From assembly GCA_006384855.1 (NCBI GenBank), contig VCJN01001096.1:40250-104249 (forward strand): a stretch of DNA of 64,000 nt. Reading direction: 5' to 3'. The stretch is from Tetraselmis striata. Its lineage: Eukaryota > Chlorophyta > Chlorodendrophyceae > Chlorodendrales > Chlorodendraceae. Below are positions 1 through 10,800 of the stretch, piece by piece. The notes below the pieces were generated by a model. That model was not told the origin of the DNA. It saw only the letters and a program-made list of their open reading frames with translations, and did no database searches. Position numbers and translations under genes: made by a program. How positions within the stretch are numbered: position 1 is the first letter of the stretch; every line of letters begins with the position of its first letter.

Positions 1-237
1 ATCAAGTAATGCATCAGCAGGTGGAACAGGGAACTCAACCTTTTTGGTGTACTTATTCAATTGACGGTAGTCAATGCACATGCGCAGACCGCCATTGGCC
101 TTGCGGGCGAAGAGAACAGGAGCTGCATATGGAGAGAAGGACTCCTGTATAAACTGTTTCTCAAGAAAATAATTCAGTTGTGTTCTTAGTTCCTCTAAGT
201 CTGCAGGTGATAATCTGTATATTTTTCCTGCAGGACT
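1..237 (-). pseudogene. Ty3/gypsy reverse transcriptase, N-terminal part
   Basis: Minus-strand translation gives the pre-RT linker ending in a proline-rich turn, then FIQESFSPYAAPVLFARK and CIDYRQLNKYTKK, the first conserved RT blocks of gypsy Pol. The catalytic YxDD region would lie left of the window. The upstream linker (roughly 240-385) is in a different frame: one frame reads an IPLVPDAQ-type linker and then stops, and the RT resumes in another frame near 237. That is direct evidence of a frameshift. The fragment is truncated by the window and disabled. Confidence 0.82.
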
Positions 238-1560
238 TGAGCATCAGGAACAAGAGGGATCTCATGATCAAGACCAGGGCGTAATTGTGGAAGGTCGTCA
301 AGTGGAGAGCATATTGGTTTATGCTTCCGCAATAAGTCTCTGACTTGAGCTGTATAAGCTGCAGACTCATTAGTGTCAATTGCATTATCTCATCATCTAT
401 ATGAAGCTCATCACTCTCTTTGGTGGCATTGTATTGTTTAACAATGGCACAGAAATAAATGTGTCAGGGTCATGCTTGGCAATCTCTCTGGCCATGCATG
501 GCATTAGCATGAACCATTCTGACATTAGCCTAGCGGCGCTCTGTTTGGCATTGGACTTTCAGTCCTGTGGGAAATGTCATCAGACCAGATTTCCAATCAA
601 CATGTGGGTTGTGTTGTTTCAGGAATTGCATCCCTAAAACCAGATTGAAAGTATTCTGCAACGGTGTGACTATGAAGTCAATGGGTATTGTGTAATTGTT
701 GATATTCAATTCAAGGGTGGTTTTTTGTGAAGCGAGAACCATTCTACCGTCAGCAAGAATAACTCTTACTTTATTTTGAAATGGTGAAGTTGGTATTTGA
801 TTCTCTTTGACATACTTGGTGCTAGCAAAGTTCCAAGTAGCACCGCTGTCAACCAGTAATGAGGGTGTTGTATTATATTCAGCACAGGTGAGGTGTAACA
901 GCAATAAATCATGATCAGACTTGCTGGTAACAAAACATTTTTCTGTCATCATACGTGACTGATGGGACTTCTTGGCTTTTGGTGTATACTCCTTACCTTG
1001 CTGCTCAACCAGCATGGTTTTGAGTTCCTCAGTGGTAACGACATCATTAATTGCCTGGGCTGAACATTCCTCAACGGTATAGTCAGCCAGGTAGACATCA
1101 ACATACCACTCAGTGGGTCCCATAGGTTCAGTATCAGTTGCTGAACTGGGAGTGTGAAACAGATATGTTCCATGCAGGTAGCTGTGAATTTTCTTATACT
1201 TTGAAAGCAGCGGTTCCCAGGATTGTCCTAATTGTGAGGACCATCTGGGCATAACAATAATAGCTCTTAAGTCAAAGGGTGAGTCTTGTTTTTGCATCTC
1301 AAAATGTTGCAAGATGGGCAGGGCTGTGTCATCATACACTGGATTGCTGAACACAGTTTTACCTTTGATGTCATGTTGCAGGTATGGTTTTTCAGCACTG
1401 CAATAATCTGAACACACAGCATTATATGCTGAGGCACATGCATCAAAAGTGACTGGACCACAGGCATTATTCAATCTCTTGAATTCTGCTTGGTCAAACA
1501 CAATAGAGTCAGTTGGACGTGCATTTGGTTTTGCATATTTGTTAGTTTCAGTGTCATCGC
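1..1560 (-). mobile_element. Decayed Ty3/gypsy-type retrotransposon fragment
   Basis: This AT-rich block is cut by the left window edge and reads on the minus strand. From high to low coordinates it carries a methyltransferase-like segment, an aspartic protease with a D-S-G-A motif, a linker, and the start of a reverse transcriptase containing CIDYRQLNKYTKK. The order protease then RT with this RT signature is typical of Ty3/gypsy. The reading frame is broken between protease and RT, so this copy is not intact. Near 1560 the composition jumps to GC-rich sequence, which may be the element edge or a later insertion junction. No LTR could be recognised. Confidence 0.8.
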
Positions 1561-1909
1561 ATGCGACGAACGCGGCGGATGGCCAGTAGACGGTGATGGT
1601 GTGCCAGTGTAGTCGGCCAGTCAAGTGGGACATGGCGGGGTAGCGTCGGCACCAGCCACGTCGGGAGGGGAGGGGTTGCTTGGATAGATGAAGCATCGGC
1701 GGGTGGGATAACGTCCCGAGGCGGTGGGGTTTAGGTAGGGGAAACAGCGCCAGGCGACTTAACCTGCGACGAGTCGTTGGCGTCAGTGCCGTCCGCGACA
1801 TGGCCGGTGTCCGTGCCGAAGGTAGGCTAAGGGGTTTGGGTTCGAAGAGCAGCGGCATCAATGTCGGCTGTGGCGGGTGCTGGAGTGGACGGCGGCGGCG
1901 TGGAAGCAC
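530..1909 (-). pseudogene. Gag/protease region of Ty3/gypsy element with methyltransferase-like segment
   Basis: A 459-codon minus-strand reading frame. Its last third contains LLVDSGATWNF followed by an ILADGR and LGMQFL pattern, a retropepsin-like aspartic protease (D-S-G-A catalytic motif, hydrophobic-LGM flap region). The middle part has FDACAS, NAVCSDYC and NPVYDD in the order seen in phage-type DNA N6-adenine methyltransferases (DACAS, then an NPPY catalytic motif). Here NPPY is NPVY, so activity is doubtful. The first ~110 codons, in GC-rich DNA above 1560, look like arbitrary Pro/Arg/Leu-rich translation rather than Gag. The frame ends before RT, so the polyprotein is broken. Confidence 0.7.
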
Positions 1910-2006
1910 ATGGAGCAGCTGCGGCTGCTGCCTTTGCTGCTTCCTTGTCGGCCTATATAAAGTGACGACGACGTTTCATTTTCAATATCGATTCAGCAGC
2001 CGATAT

Positions 2007-2325
2007 ACTACACCAATAGTAAATCGAGAGAGCGAGCACTGATATAGATACTACACCAATAAAAATCTTGACATCGCGCGGTGAAATATACTCTACCAAT
2101 AGAATATCGACATATCATCTCGCGGAACAACGTTTTATTCGTCGTAAATCGAGCGGAAATACTCTACCAATAAATTATCGACGTATCGTCTCGCGAGACG
2201 GCGTTTTTGTTCGTCGTCAGTTGAGTGGATATACTCTACCAAAACAATGTCGAGAAATCAAGCACCGTGACGACGATAATATTGATATTGCTTTCAACTC
2301 ATTTGGCAGATACACTCTACCAAAT
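2007..2325 (+). repeat. Six-copy TACTCTACCAATA motif array
   Basis: The 13-base motif TACT(A/C)(C/T)ACCAATA occurs at about 2007, 2049, 2089, 2160, 2232 and 2311, spaced about 42, 40, 71, 72 and 79 bases apart. Each later copy sits in a larger imperfect unit that also shares an ATCGACxTATC(A/G)TCTCGCG block and a CGTTTTxxTTCGTCGT block. It lies upstream of the Ty3 Gag/protease frame and may be LTR or leader sequence. Confidence 0.75.
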
Positions 2326-2329
2326 ATAT

Positions 2330-2348
2330 CCCCCCCCCCCCCCCCCCC
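2330..2348 (+). repeat. Poly(C) run, 19 bases
   Basis: Uninterrupted C run directly after the ACCAATA array, one of about twenty long G/C homopolymers in the window. Confidence 0.95.
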
Positions 2349-2539
2349 ATAATATGTCTTTCAAGCTAGCAAAACAGAAAGCTTAAGACCAAATTAATAG
2401 CCCCATTTTACAGCGGTCAATACAACACGAGCAATCATGCTCAAGGCTACATACATGCACGGACTTACCGCTCTCTTGTCGGCAGCAGCGGCAGCAGCTC
2501 GGATAACCGCCATCCCGTGGCAGTGGGCCATGACAGCCT

Positions 2540-5291
2540 CAAACTCCTGATCCATCTGCATCAGCGCCAACGCAACGCACTTCATGCATGGCGAGATTGA
2601 TCGCGCCCATGACACGCTCTGCATGGTTAGCATAGATGTACTGCAAGGCCATCCTGGCCACCGACATGGTACCCATGCCCCCGTCAAGGAAGAGGGCCAA
2701 AAGCCCAAACTGCACCGAAATGTGGTTGCAGTTTTGGTCGGGGCCCCCGTCATATATCATCAAGACGGGGGTCAATTTGGCCGGTGTCCTAAGGACTGTG
2801 CCATGTGCCGCAGTGGGGACGATGGCTCTAGGACAACGTCCTTAATTGTCAGATGCACTTGACCTGCGGTAGCCCGCCACACGTCTCAGCATGACGCAAA
2901 ATACATGTGTATGCATGATGGCAGGGATGGGAAGGGCATGGAGGCAGAGGCAACATCGCATCACAGCGGTGGTAGCTTGGTAGCTGCTCCATGATTCTTG
3001 CGAAGTCCGTGGTTTCAGCGGCAGGGACCTCGCGCACCAATGTCACGATGGGGGTGAACGACGCCTTGCGAAAGTAGTGGTCTCCAGCAACATGCGCATG
3101 CTCTGCTCCTGTTGGGACGATGCTCGCCTTGCCTCTGGAAGTGTCTGCGATGGCCAGGGTGGGCTCTCTAATGTTGCCCTGCGTATGCACACGTGTATAA
3201 TTCTCAACGACAGACATGTAAATATCTACAAGGCTGATCAATACATGAGCAGAATCAACTGCACGGCTTACCTTGGCCTTGTGGTCCATGAAAGCAACAA
3301 CAGTAGGTCCAGCCTGCAGTGGCCGCTTGTCCAACATAGTGGCAAACAACACCCCGTACACTTTCATGTACTTAAATGGGGCTGCACAGTAGTGCGTGTT
3401 GATGCTCTTAGACCTGAGCGTCCTCTGTTAGACTGCGTGCTGCAGGTCAAGCCTCCCTGCAGGCATGCAAACATATTCATACCACAGTTTAATACCACAT
3501 CTCACATGCAGCATTGCACAACATGCTGGGCAGAACATGCACATAAACTGGCATGTGAATGCCAAGGCCTTGGTGGCCATGATGCTCTTTGGGCAGACTG
3601 CAGCTCCACCCATGCATGGGATGGGACGCTGATGCCAACCTCCTCCAAGTCGCCGTGCTCTTCCTCCATGGCCTTCACAACCTTGTCCACCATGGCCCTG
3701 ATGGAAATATTAAAGAGAGCTTCTTCAAACCTGCACATGCACAACAAGCATGTCAATATCTGCATGATGCCAAGTCAACATGGTGTATTAAGTAACTAAG
3801 CATGATAGGCCAAGCGGGGCAGCAACGACTTAACGTGCCTGATCGGCCACACGCCTGCGCTCCTCGAACTGGGCAGCCAACTTGGTCTAGAAAACGTCGA
3901 ACTCGGTGGAACCAGGCTCACCGTTCAGCTTTCTCAAGTCAAAGATTATGTCAGGGTCGTCAACAAATAGGGCGTAGCTGGCCAGGCTAGCCGCCTCATC
4001 ACTGCCATCGAAGGGCACCTTCCCTCCGGTGAGGTACTCGACCACATCTCTTGCTGCTGCCTTGCTAGACATGAACGATGGCTTCATCACGTTCGCGTAG
4101 TACGCTTGCTTCGCTGCTCGCGGCTATAAAGCACCTCGGTTGTATCCCTCAGTCTGTTGCTCAGCTAGGCGGTTCGACTTGTTCACCATGTCCGCCCTAC
4201 CGTCGGCGGGCACGCGAGGGCGGGTGCCTTTCATATATGATGCAACGAGAGCCCAGCAGCTCGGCTTTCCCCATACTGCCAAGTCCAAAACATGTACGGA
4301 CAGCCCCTGTCTCATAGCATGGAGGAACTCATGCCGGGAGTACTTCCGCATGTCGCGGAGGAACTCGGTCCCGTTTGTCGGGATGTACAAGTCGGCATGC
4401 TCGAGTAATGCGTCTATGCGGGCGAAACGGGGTGGTGGCTTGTGCGAGTGCCTCGTAGAGGTTCGTGCTCATGGGGGTGTCGACATAAGGCGGGGCAGGA
4501 AGGTTGTGCACATATGCCTGCCTATCAACTTGCGGGAACATTCAGTTGCGGTAGCCCACGGTAGATTGCCACACAGCCCACATGCGGGGGTACGTCGTCA
4601 TCCACTTCCCTCGGAGGGCCCACTTGCCTCTGATAGCGAACGCATCCTCGAACGACAGCACCGCGGAACGCACGCGCGTCTCGATCTGCTCACCCTTGTT
4701 CCCTCTCTCCTTTCTGCCAAAGAACTGTTCGAGTTCGGCGTGCGGCGGGGGGGGGGGGGGGGGGGGGAACCTAGTCGGCGGGGAAGTCGATGCGTGAGGG
4801 TGCTACAACTACGGGTAGTCGCCTTCAACCCTATAAAACCGTATACGAGGGGGCGGGCGACGATTAGGGCGCAAGGTCACTTGCATGCGTTCGCTGTGTC
4901 ATGGAAGGCCATGCAGTACTCGACCGGGTGTAGCAGCACATCCATGCACTCCATCGTGCCCGCCGTCCCTAGCCGCTGCTTCTTCGACCGGCTATCGCCA
5001 GACAAGATGAAGTGCAGAAAGTCACGCTGCAACATCACCTTTAGCGAAATCTCCTCTACCTTGCTGGCGTCTTTCAACGTGGGCATCAGAGTTGCATGCC
5101 CCGTCTGGCGCAGCTGCGATTGCAGCCTTCAACACTTGCATGCAGTCGTTGTTCTCCACCCATTTTTGGCTCTTGATGAGGAGCAGCTTGTAGGTGTCGC
5201 CAAGGACTTCATCGTTCCACCTAATAACGGAAACGTGGAGCATGTGCATAGGAACCGGTCGTGACGACGACGCCATGGTAGTGGTGCGCAT
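2540..5291 (-). pseudogene. Decayed transposase-like gene with D-G-G-P-D motif
   Basis: Coding-looking minus-strand segments occur in order: about 5274-5110 (starting MASSSRPVPMHML), 5086-4877, 4390-4130 (PTNGTEFLRDMRKYSRHEF, then WGKPSCW and SYMKG), 4090-3890 (VPFDGSDEAASLASYALFVDD), 3367-2960 (MDHKAK, then VPTGAEHAHVAGDHYF) and 2775-2540 (YDGGPDQNCNHISVQF, then NHAERVM). They occupy different frames and contain stops. I recall similar D-G-G-P-D..ERVM proteins as repetitive, transposon-like genes in algae and invertebrates, but cannot name the family. Some gaps could be introns, but frame conflict near 5080 with no convincing splice site argues for decay. Confidence 0.45.
4747..4767 (+). repeat. 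Poly(G) run, 21 bases
   Basis: Homopolymer inside the decayed transposase-like gene. Confidence 0.95.
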
Positions 5292-5516
5292 GCGCTAGTA
5301 TATATGTGAGAGCTAGCGGCCATCATAGGTTGCTGGCGGGCGCTGGAAGTGTGATGCGGAGCGGTCGTCAGTCGGTAGGAGGTAGCTGGAAGGTAGCTAG
5401 GTTTGCATGCGGGCGAGCACGGTGGCAGCAGCGGCGGCGGCGCAGGATAAGGATAAACGGGAGGTGCACAGGGGGCGCCGGAAGGCTGTATACTGAACAA
5501 CTTTCGCAATTTACAA

Positions 5517-5539
5517 CCCCCCCCCCCCCCCCCCCCCCC
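5517..5539 (+). repeat. Poly(C) run, 23 bases
   Basis: Homopolymer between the transposase-like remnant and the truncated LINE tail. Confidence 0.95.
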
Positions 5540-5707
5540 ACGCCCCCTCCATTTCCACGGATAATACTGACCTGAACAAGGTCATTTTGTCGGAATGGCC
5601 TTACGAGTATGAATGACTATTCGCGTAATATTATTATCATATTACGAGTATGATCACGTACATCATGTTGGCGTCGTCATCGCGTGACCACCAGACTTGT
5701 ACTACCA

Positions 5708-5803
5708 GGGCTTTCCGTAACTGGATTGCTGCCTAAACGGCCGTCGTAGAGACGCTGCAAGGGTTTCACTGGTGCCAGTCCTGTCCCGGGGGCGAAAAAA
5801 AAA
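5708..5803 (+). mobile_element. 5'-truncated LINE 3' tail, copy 1, with target-site duplication
   Basis: Starts GGCTTTCCGTAACTGGATTG and ends CCCGGGGGCG followed by a run of A. The same tail occurs at 26951-27067 (+), 53306-53399 (-) and, shorter, 16890-16944 (-). ACTACCAGG flanks it at 5701-5709 and 5803-5811, a target-site duplication. Terminal A run, 5' truncation and duplication are the hallmarks of target-primed reverse transcription. Confidence 0.85.
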
Positions 5804-5811
5804 CTACCAGG

Positions 5812-6196
5812 TACTGGTTTTAATTACAAAAGCGTAAGCAACTACCAGGTACTGGTAGTCGCTACGCGGTACCTCTGTACCAGTGTGAATTACAAAAAAA
5901 GGCAGTAACAAATACCGCTACAGTCAGTCGCTACGGGGCTTTATTATTACGGTAGTGTTCGCCTCTTCGGCGCTGGCTGCTCATCGCCCCAGTAGCCGCC
6001 GATGACACAGTACTCGCTAATTGTTGTGGCAGCATATTTGGTACCTGGGTAGGGTGTCGTCATTTCACTTGCACCTTACGCCACGCCCCCCAGCCCACCG
6101 GAGCAGCAAGGAACCGATATAAGGCTGCCCAGCGTATCCACTACCCTGTAGTCACAAGCGCGTCCAACATTCACTGTTATTGCTGCCGGCCATCAC
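5812..6196. other. Intergenic, palindrome-rich, no gene seen
   Basis: Contains repeated TACCAGGTACTGGTA-like palindromes (about 5805-5880) and one copy, reverse orientation near 5883-5925, of the dispersed motif GTTACTGCC-TTTTT-TAATTCACAC. No coding signature was recognised. Confidence 0.6.
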
Positions 6197-6487
6197 ATGC
6201 CTACCCGCTCACATCACCCGTCTGCCGAATCCGTCGCCATCTTCGCCAGGCATAGCAGTACTCGTCGTACACTGCAGAGCCCGCTACGTGGTCGTCTTTC
6301 GTGCTGGTCGAAGGCGCTGCTTCTTGCGGTCGTGACAGTCATGGCTATGCCAACAAAGGGAGCCGGGGCCGCCTTGAAATCCGTCAAGGCTGTTCTACCA
6401 CGGCCAAGACCTCACTGGTGCGAGGGCGCTATGCTTGCCACTTTCACTCGTGATACCAGCACGCTGATACCATCGCGCGGGTGCTGA
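6197..6487 (+). CDS. Small ORF upstream of pirin, unrecognised
   Basis: A 96-codon open frame rich in Ser, Arg, Thr and Ala with a hydrophobic stretch ALLLAVVTVMAM around residues 41-52. The composition resembles a transit or signal peptide, and it ends 51 bases before the pirin ATG. It could be an upstream exon, an upstream ORF or chance. I recognise no family, and no splice pair joining it to pirin was identified. Confidence 0.2.
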   Translation: MPTRSHHPSAESVAIFARHSSTRRTLQSPLRGRLSCWSKALLLAVVTVMAMPTKGAGAALKSVKAVLPRPRPHWCEGAMLATFTRDTSTLIPSRGC

Positions 6488-6538
6488 TAATGCTGGCGCG
6501 GAACTGCTTTTTAAACGCTATGGTGTTCGCTCCTCGCC

Positions 6539-7675
6539 ATGGCATTCTCTTTCCCCGCCAGGGTCGGCGATGGTTTCCATGTATACCCGGTGTTCTCGAA
6601 CAAGGCCTTCACGAATGAGCTTTCTCCCTTCCTTATGTTCGACTACGCCTCCCCGAAATACTTTCCACCCACGAAATCGAAATTGGGCGTCGGAGAGCAT
6701 CCGCACCGCGGGTTTGAAACGGTAACGATGGCGTTCCAAGGCGAGGTCGAGCACAAGGACAGCGCCGGAAACTGCGGGGTGATTGGACCGGGCGACGTTC
6801 AGTGGATGACAGCAGGCCGGGGTATCATCCATGAGGAGTTCCACTCGCGCGAGTTCGCCAAGACTGGAGGCACCTTTGAGATGTATCAATTGTGGTGAGG
6901 AGTCTGCTGTGCCCACCCCCCCCCCTCCTCCCCCAACCTCCTGCTGACTACTGGCTTCACCTAATTTCCCGCTTGTTGCGCACTCCGGACCATATGGTAG
7001 CTGACTTCTCTGTGGTTGTCCGCTCCTGCAGGGTGAACCTACCAAAGGAGCATAAAATGACAGCGCCACGGTACCAGGGCATTCTGCGCGATGACATCCC
7101 CAGCCACCCGCTATCCACTTGGTCTGGCGACGTGGGAGGAGAGACGTCACTCTGTGATAGCAGCGAAGGGGAGGTTCGTGTTGTGGCGGGGAAATTCAAA
7201 GACGCTGTCGGGCCAGCCAAGACGTGGACGCAAGTGGACGTGTGGGATGTCAACATCGCCAAGCAGTCTCCCAAGCAGTACGTGTTTGACATGGTCGAAG
7301 ACAACAATGTCATTGTGTTCATCAGGAAGGGAAAGGTCAATGTGCAAGGCCACGAGCTGGGCCCGCAGGATGTGGCGCTCATGGGAAAGAGTGGGAGCCA
7401 GGTAAACAACAGTAGCCAATGATGCATGCTGAAGACCCCCCCCCCACACACACAGACCTCTCCCAGCAGCGGCGGCCAGCTTCTGAGACTGTCATTGATG
7501 TCACCCAACTGCGCAGATCACACTGCAGGCCGACGAGGACGACTCAAAGGTGCTCATTCTTGCTGGCAAGCCGATCGACGAGCCGATTGTTGCGCATGGC
7601 CCAATGGTGATGAACACCAGGGAGGAAATCAACCAGGCGTTTGTGGATTTCCGTAGTGGCAAATTCGGCACGTGA
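6539..7675 (+). CDS. Pirin family protein
   Basis: Three exons, 6539-6894, 7032-7401 and 7517-7675, joined by GT-AG introns with closing phases, give 294 residues, the usual pirin length. The N-terminal cupin has the metal site: HPH at residues 54-56 in EHPHRGFETV, and H98/E100 in GRGIIHEE, matching the His-His-His-Glu iron ligands of pirin. The C-terminal cupin follows (VRVVAGKF, then NVIVFIRKGKV, then HGPMVMNTREEI). Pirins are non-haem iron proteins; animal pirin is a nuclear cofactor and some bacterial ones have quercetinase activity, so the substrate or partner here cannot be inferred. The stop lies only 185 bases from the convergent CLASP stop. An ORF with transit-like composition just upstream leaves a longer N-terminus possible. 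Confidence 0.93.
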
Positions 7676-7860
7676 AACAACTCGGGGGCTGTGCACTGCG
7701 CTTGAAAGGAGGTTACAAGAGCATCTGCCAACTGTTGACAGTCTTTAGACCTTGCCCATCGTGCAATGTTAAATACTTTGTTCAAAACCGAACTGTGACC
7801 AAAAGCCGATTCTGGCGATGTCTCATCTCAAATATGCCCAATCCTAAGAGGATGGGGGGC

Positions 7861-10800
7861 TCAGACTTGCACCATGGGGGGTGGGCGATCAAGACGCTGG
7901 GCCGCTCGGTTGACGTAGATGGTGACGAGCTTGAGCTGACTTGTGGACAGCGGGCTGAGCAGCGGCATGAGCTGGTCGCCGATGACGAGGTACATGTCGA
8001 CCAAGCAAAACACGACGGCCTTGCGGACGTCTGCGCTGATGTTGCGGAAGGACTCAAAGAGACCCGGGAGCAGGTCCGGCACGCGGAGCATGAGCTCCGC
8101 GGTTGGCAGGCAGGCCACAGCGCGGCCCACATTCCGAATGCACGCCTGCAGCACCATGCCGTCGGCTGCTGTGCCGCTGCACTGTGTCTCAGGCACCGGC
8201 AGCCGCGACACCAGGATGCCCAGACACTGTTCCGGGCTCGCGCGCTTGACTAGCTGCTCCATGCAGTCGTCTGCCCCAATGGCGACCTGGAATCCGCAGC
8301 GTGGCACAGTCGGATGAAGCTGGCAGTGGTTACACGCGATCAAACAAAACACGCAACAAAGAGAGCCACGCGCCCTCCATACTCTGTGGGCGCACCTGGC
8401 GGGTTTGCTGGCTGAGGTTGAGGAGTAGGGGTACCACGAGGTCGAGGTGCGGAACAAACAGGCTGGTTTGGTGGAACGTCATTTCCCGGAGCGCCTCCAC
8501 AGCAAACTCCTGGATGTGTTCGTTGCACGTGTCGATGACACGCAGCATGCCCAGCAGCACCTGCGAGAAGCACGCCTGCCAGGCGGGCTCACACGCGCCT
8601 CGCGCCATGTCCTGGATGCCGATCAGCGTATCCGGAGCAGGGCCGCCCTGCACACTGAGTCGGCCGACGAGCATACGCAGCCTGCAGAAACAAGTGCGAC
8701 ACTCAGTGTGTATGACATGCTGGCGGCCAGGCCCGACTTGCCAAAGGGACCGGGGCGAGAGGCTGCGCGTACCTCGCCTCGGCAACTGCCGGATCTAGTG
8801 GCGGGTGGGGCGCCTCGCTCCCGGGTGTACTGCATGGCGTGCCGAGGTAGGCGTTTGCTGCATATGTTGAGTATGCAGGCATGTGGTGCTGCGGGGGAGT
8901 AGCATACCCAGGCTGGTGCTGGGTAGGCTGGGCCAACGGCGCAGACGCGCCAGGGACGGCAGCGTCAGCCGGCGCGGAGGAGACAAAGACGGCGACGCTG
9001 CTATCATGTTTGGACGCTTTCTCGCCAGGAGGCGGTGTGCCGCAGCCGTGCTGTTGGTGGTCGATGTGAGTCGGCGCTGCCTCCCGGGCTGACGAAGTTG
9101 GCTGTGCGCTGTGCTGCGGCATGTTGGGCGCCAGTGCAGGCGTGGGGGCCACGGCTCTGCCAGCTTCCACGCTAGGTGCCTGCTCAATGTGGACGCCCGT
9201 CGCGGCCTTGCAGATGTCGGCAGCCTTCTGCTGCATTCTCCTGAAAGTGGATGGGCTGTCAGGAGACAGCGGCCCGGGTGGGCTCTGCGGCTGCTCTGCT
9301 TCTTGCCAGGAGGGTAGAGAGGGCTTCTTGCCGGTGGGGGAATGGCTGGGAGACTGCGGGGCGCTGCGGCCCGCCATGGACAACCGCCTGTTGCGCTCCG
9401 CGTCAGGCCCCGCGAAGCTGGCGCCGCCACCGCGCTGGTAGGTGACCAGCTCCGCGGCAAGATCCGGCACCCCGCGGGCCAGGGCGCGCTTGACATTCGC
9501 CGCGGCCTGTGCCGTGGTTCCCGTGATGAAAGCCAGGACGGTGAGCGAGTCGATGCTCTTGTAGACATGCTCCAGCGCGGAGCCAGCCAACTTGCGGACA
9601 TCCGGGTTGCGGTCTGCCAGCTCATTGGCGCAGGCTTCCACCCAGGCAGAAAGAGCGGCGCCTCGGCTTGGCGGGCCGGCCGTGGTCCCCGCGCCCAGGG
9701 TTGCCGCAGAGTACTCCATGACAGCCACCTTGCCCTTGGCAGATTTCGTGACGGCCAAGCTCCTGGTGATTGCCATGAGCAACACGTCCGCGGCGAACGA
9801 GTCCCCGACGGCCAGCATCGCCGCCTGGGCGGCGTTGCGGATGGACGCCTTGGCGTCCACCACCCGCAGAAACGCGCATCCCATCAGCCGCTCCAGGTAG
9901 GGCTCCATCGCTTTGCTGCCATACTTTGCGGTCTCAGCCCACGCCTCAAGGGAGGCAACCACCACCTGCGGGAGCGGGGGCATTTACCGTGAGCGCAAAT
10001 ACCCGTGATGTATGCGCAGATATGGTGACACATATCCGGAGAGGGGGGGAGAATGCGGACCGGGGCCAACCTGGTGATGCGCATCCTTTGTACTGTCCAT
10101 GATGATCGGCACTAGCTTGTCCATGCACTTGGACAGCTCGTGGCCTGCGCTGGGCCCGTGCTCCATCACCCAATCGCGTAGATCGTGGAACCCGTCACGC
10201 TGATCGGCCAGGCGCACAGCAGGCGCTGTGTCAAAAAATCATGCGGATGATGTGGGAGGCGCAACTACTCACGTGGGGCAATGGCATTTGACGAGAAGGG
10301 AACGCGTCCATTGCCATGCCGGAATTGCGCGCCTACCTTCTTCTCCCAGTCGCTCTGGCCCTTGGCGGACCGGATCTTCTTCAGGACAGCCCCAAGCGAC
10401 CGCGAGTGCGCGCTGCTGCCCGCGTTGCTGATGGCGCTGCTGCCGGTGTAGCTGGCGCTCTCCACATCATCCATCGGCAGGTCTCGCTCGAAGACGCGCC
10501 TTGGCCCCACGTCCGACACACGGGTAGGCCGCGCGCTGCCAGCAGGAGCTGCCGCTGGGCGGTGGCTCTGCTGAGCGGGAACCCTGGCTGGGCCGGCTCT
10601 TGCGCTGGACAGCCGCCTGTTGGGCACCTCATCGTGCGGCTCCTGCACTCGCACACAGCGCTGTGAGCAAGAATCGGCCCGACACAGGCAGAAATTGCCG
10701 CTGAAAAGGGACCAAATGTGGGTTTGTGTTCATACCTCTGCGGCCGGGCAGCGGAGCGCGCCTCCAGCTACCGTACTGCGCGCCGAGGCAGGCTTCATCC

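Noticed and set aside
10265..10337. Donor GTAGGC after 10337 in CLASP
   Set aside because: It leaves a one-base phase conflict with the next exon; the consensus donor GTGAGT after 10273 closes the phase.
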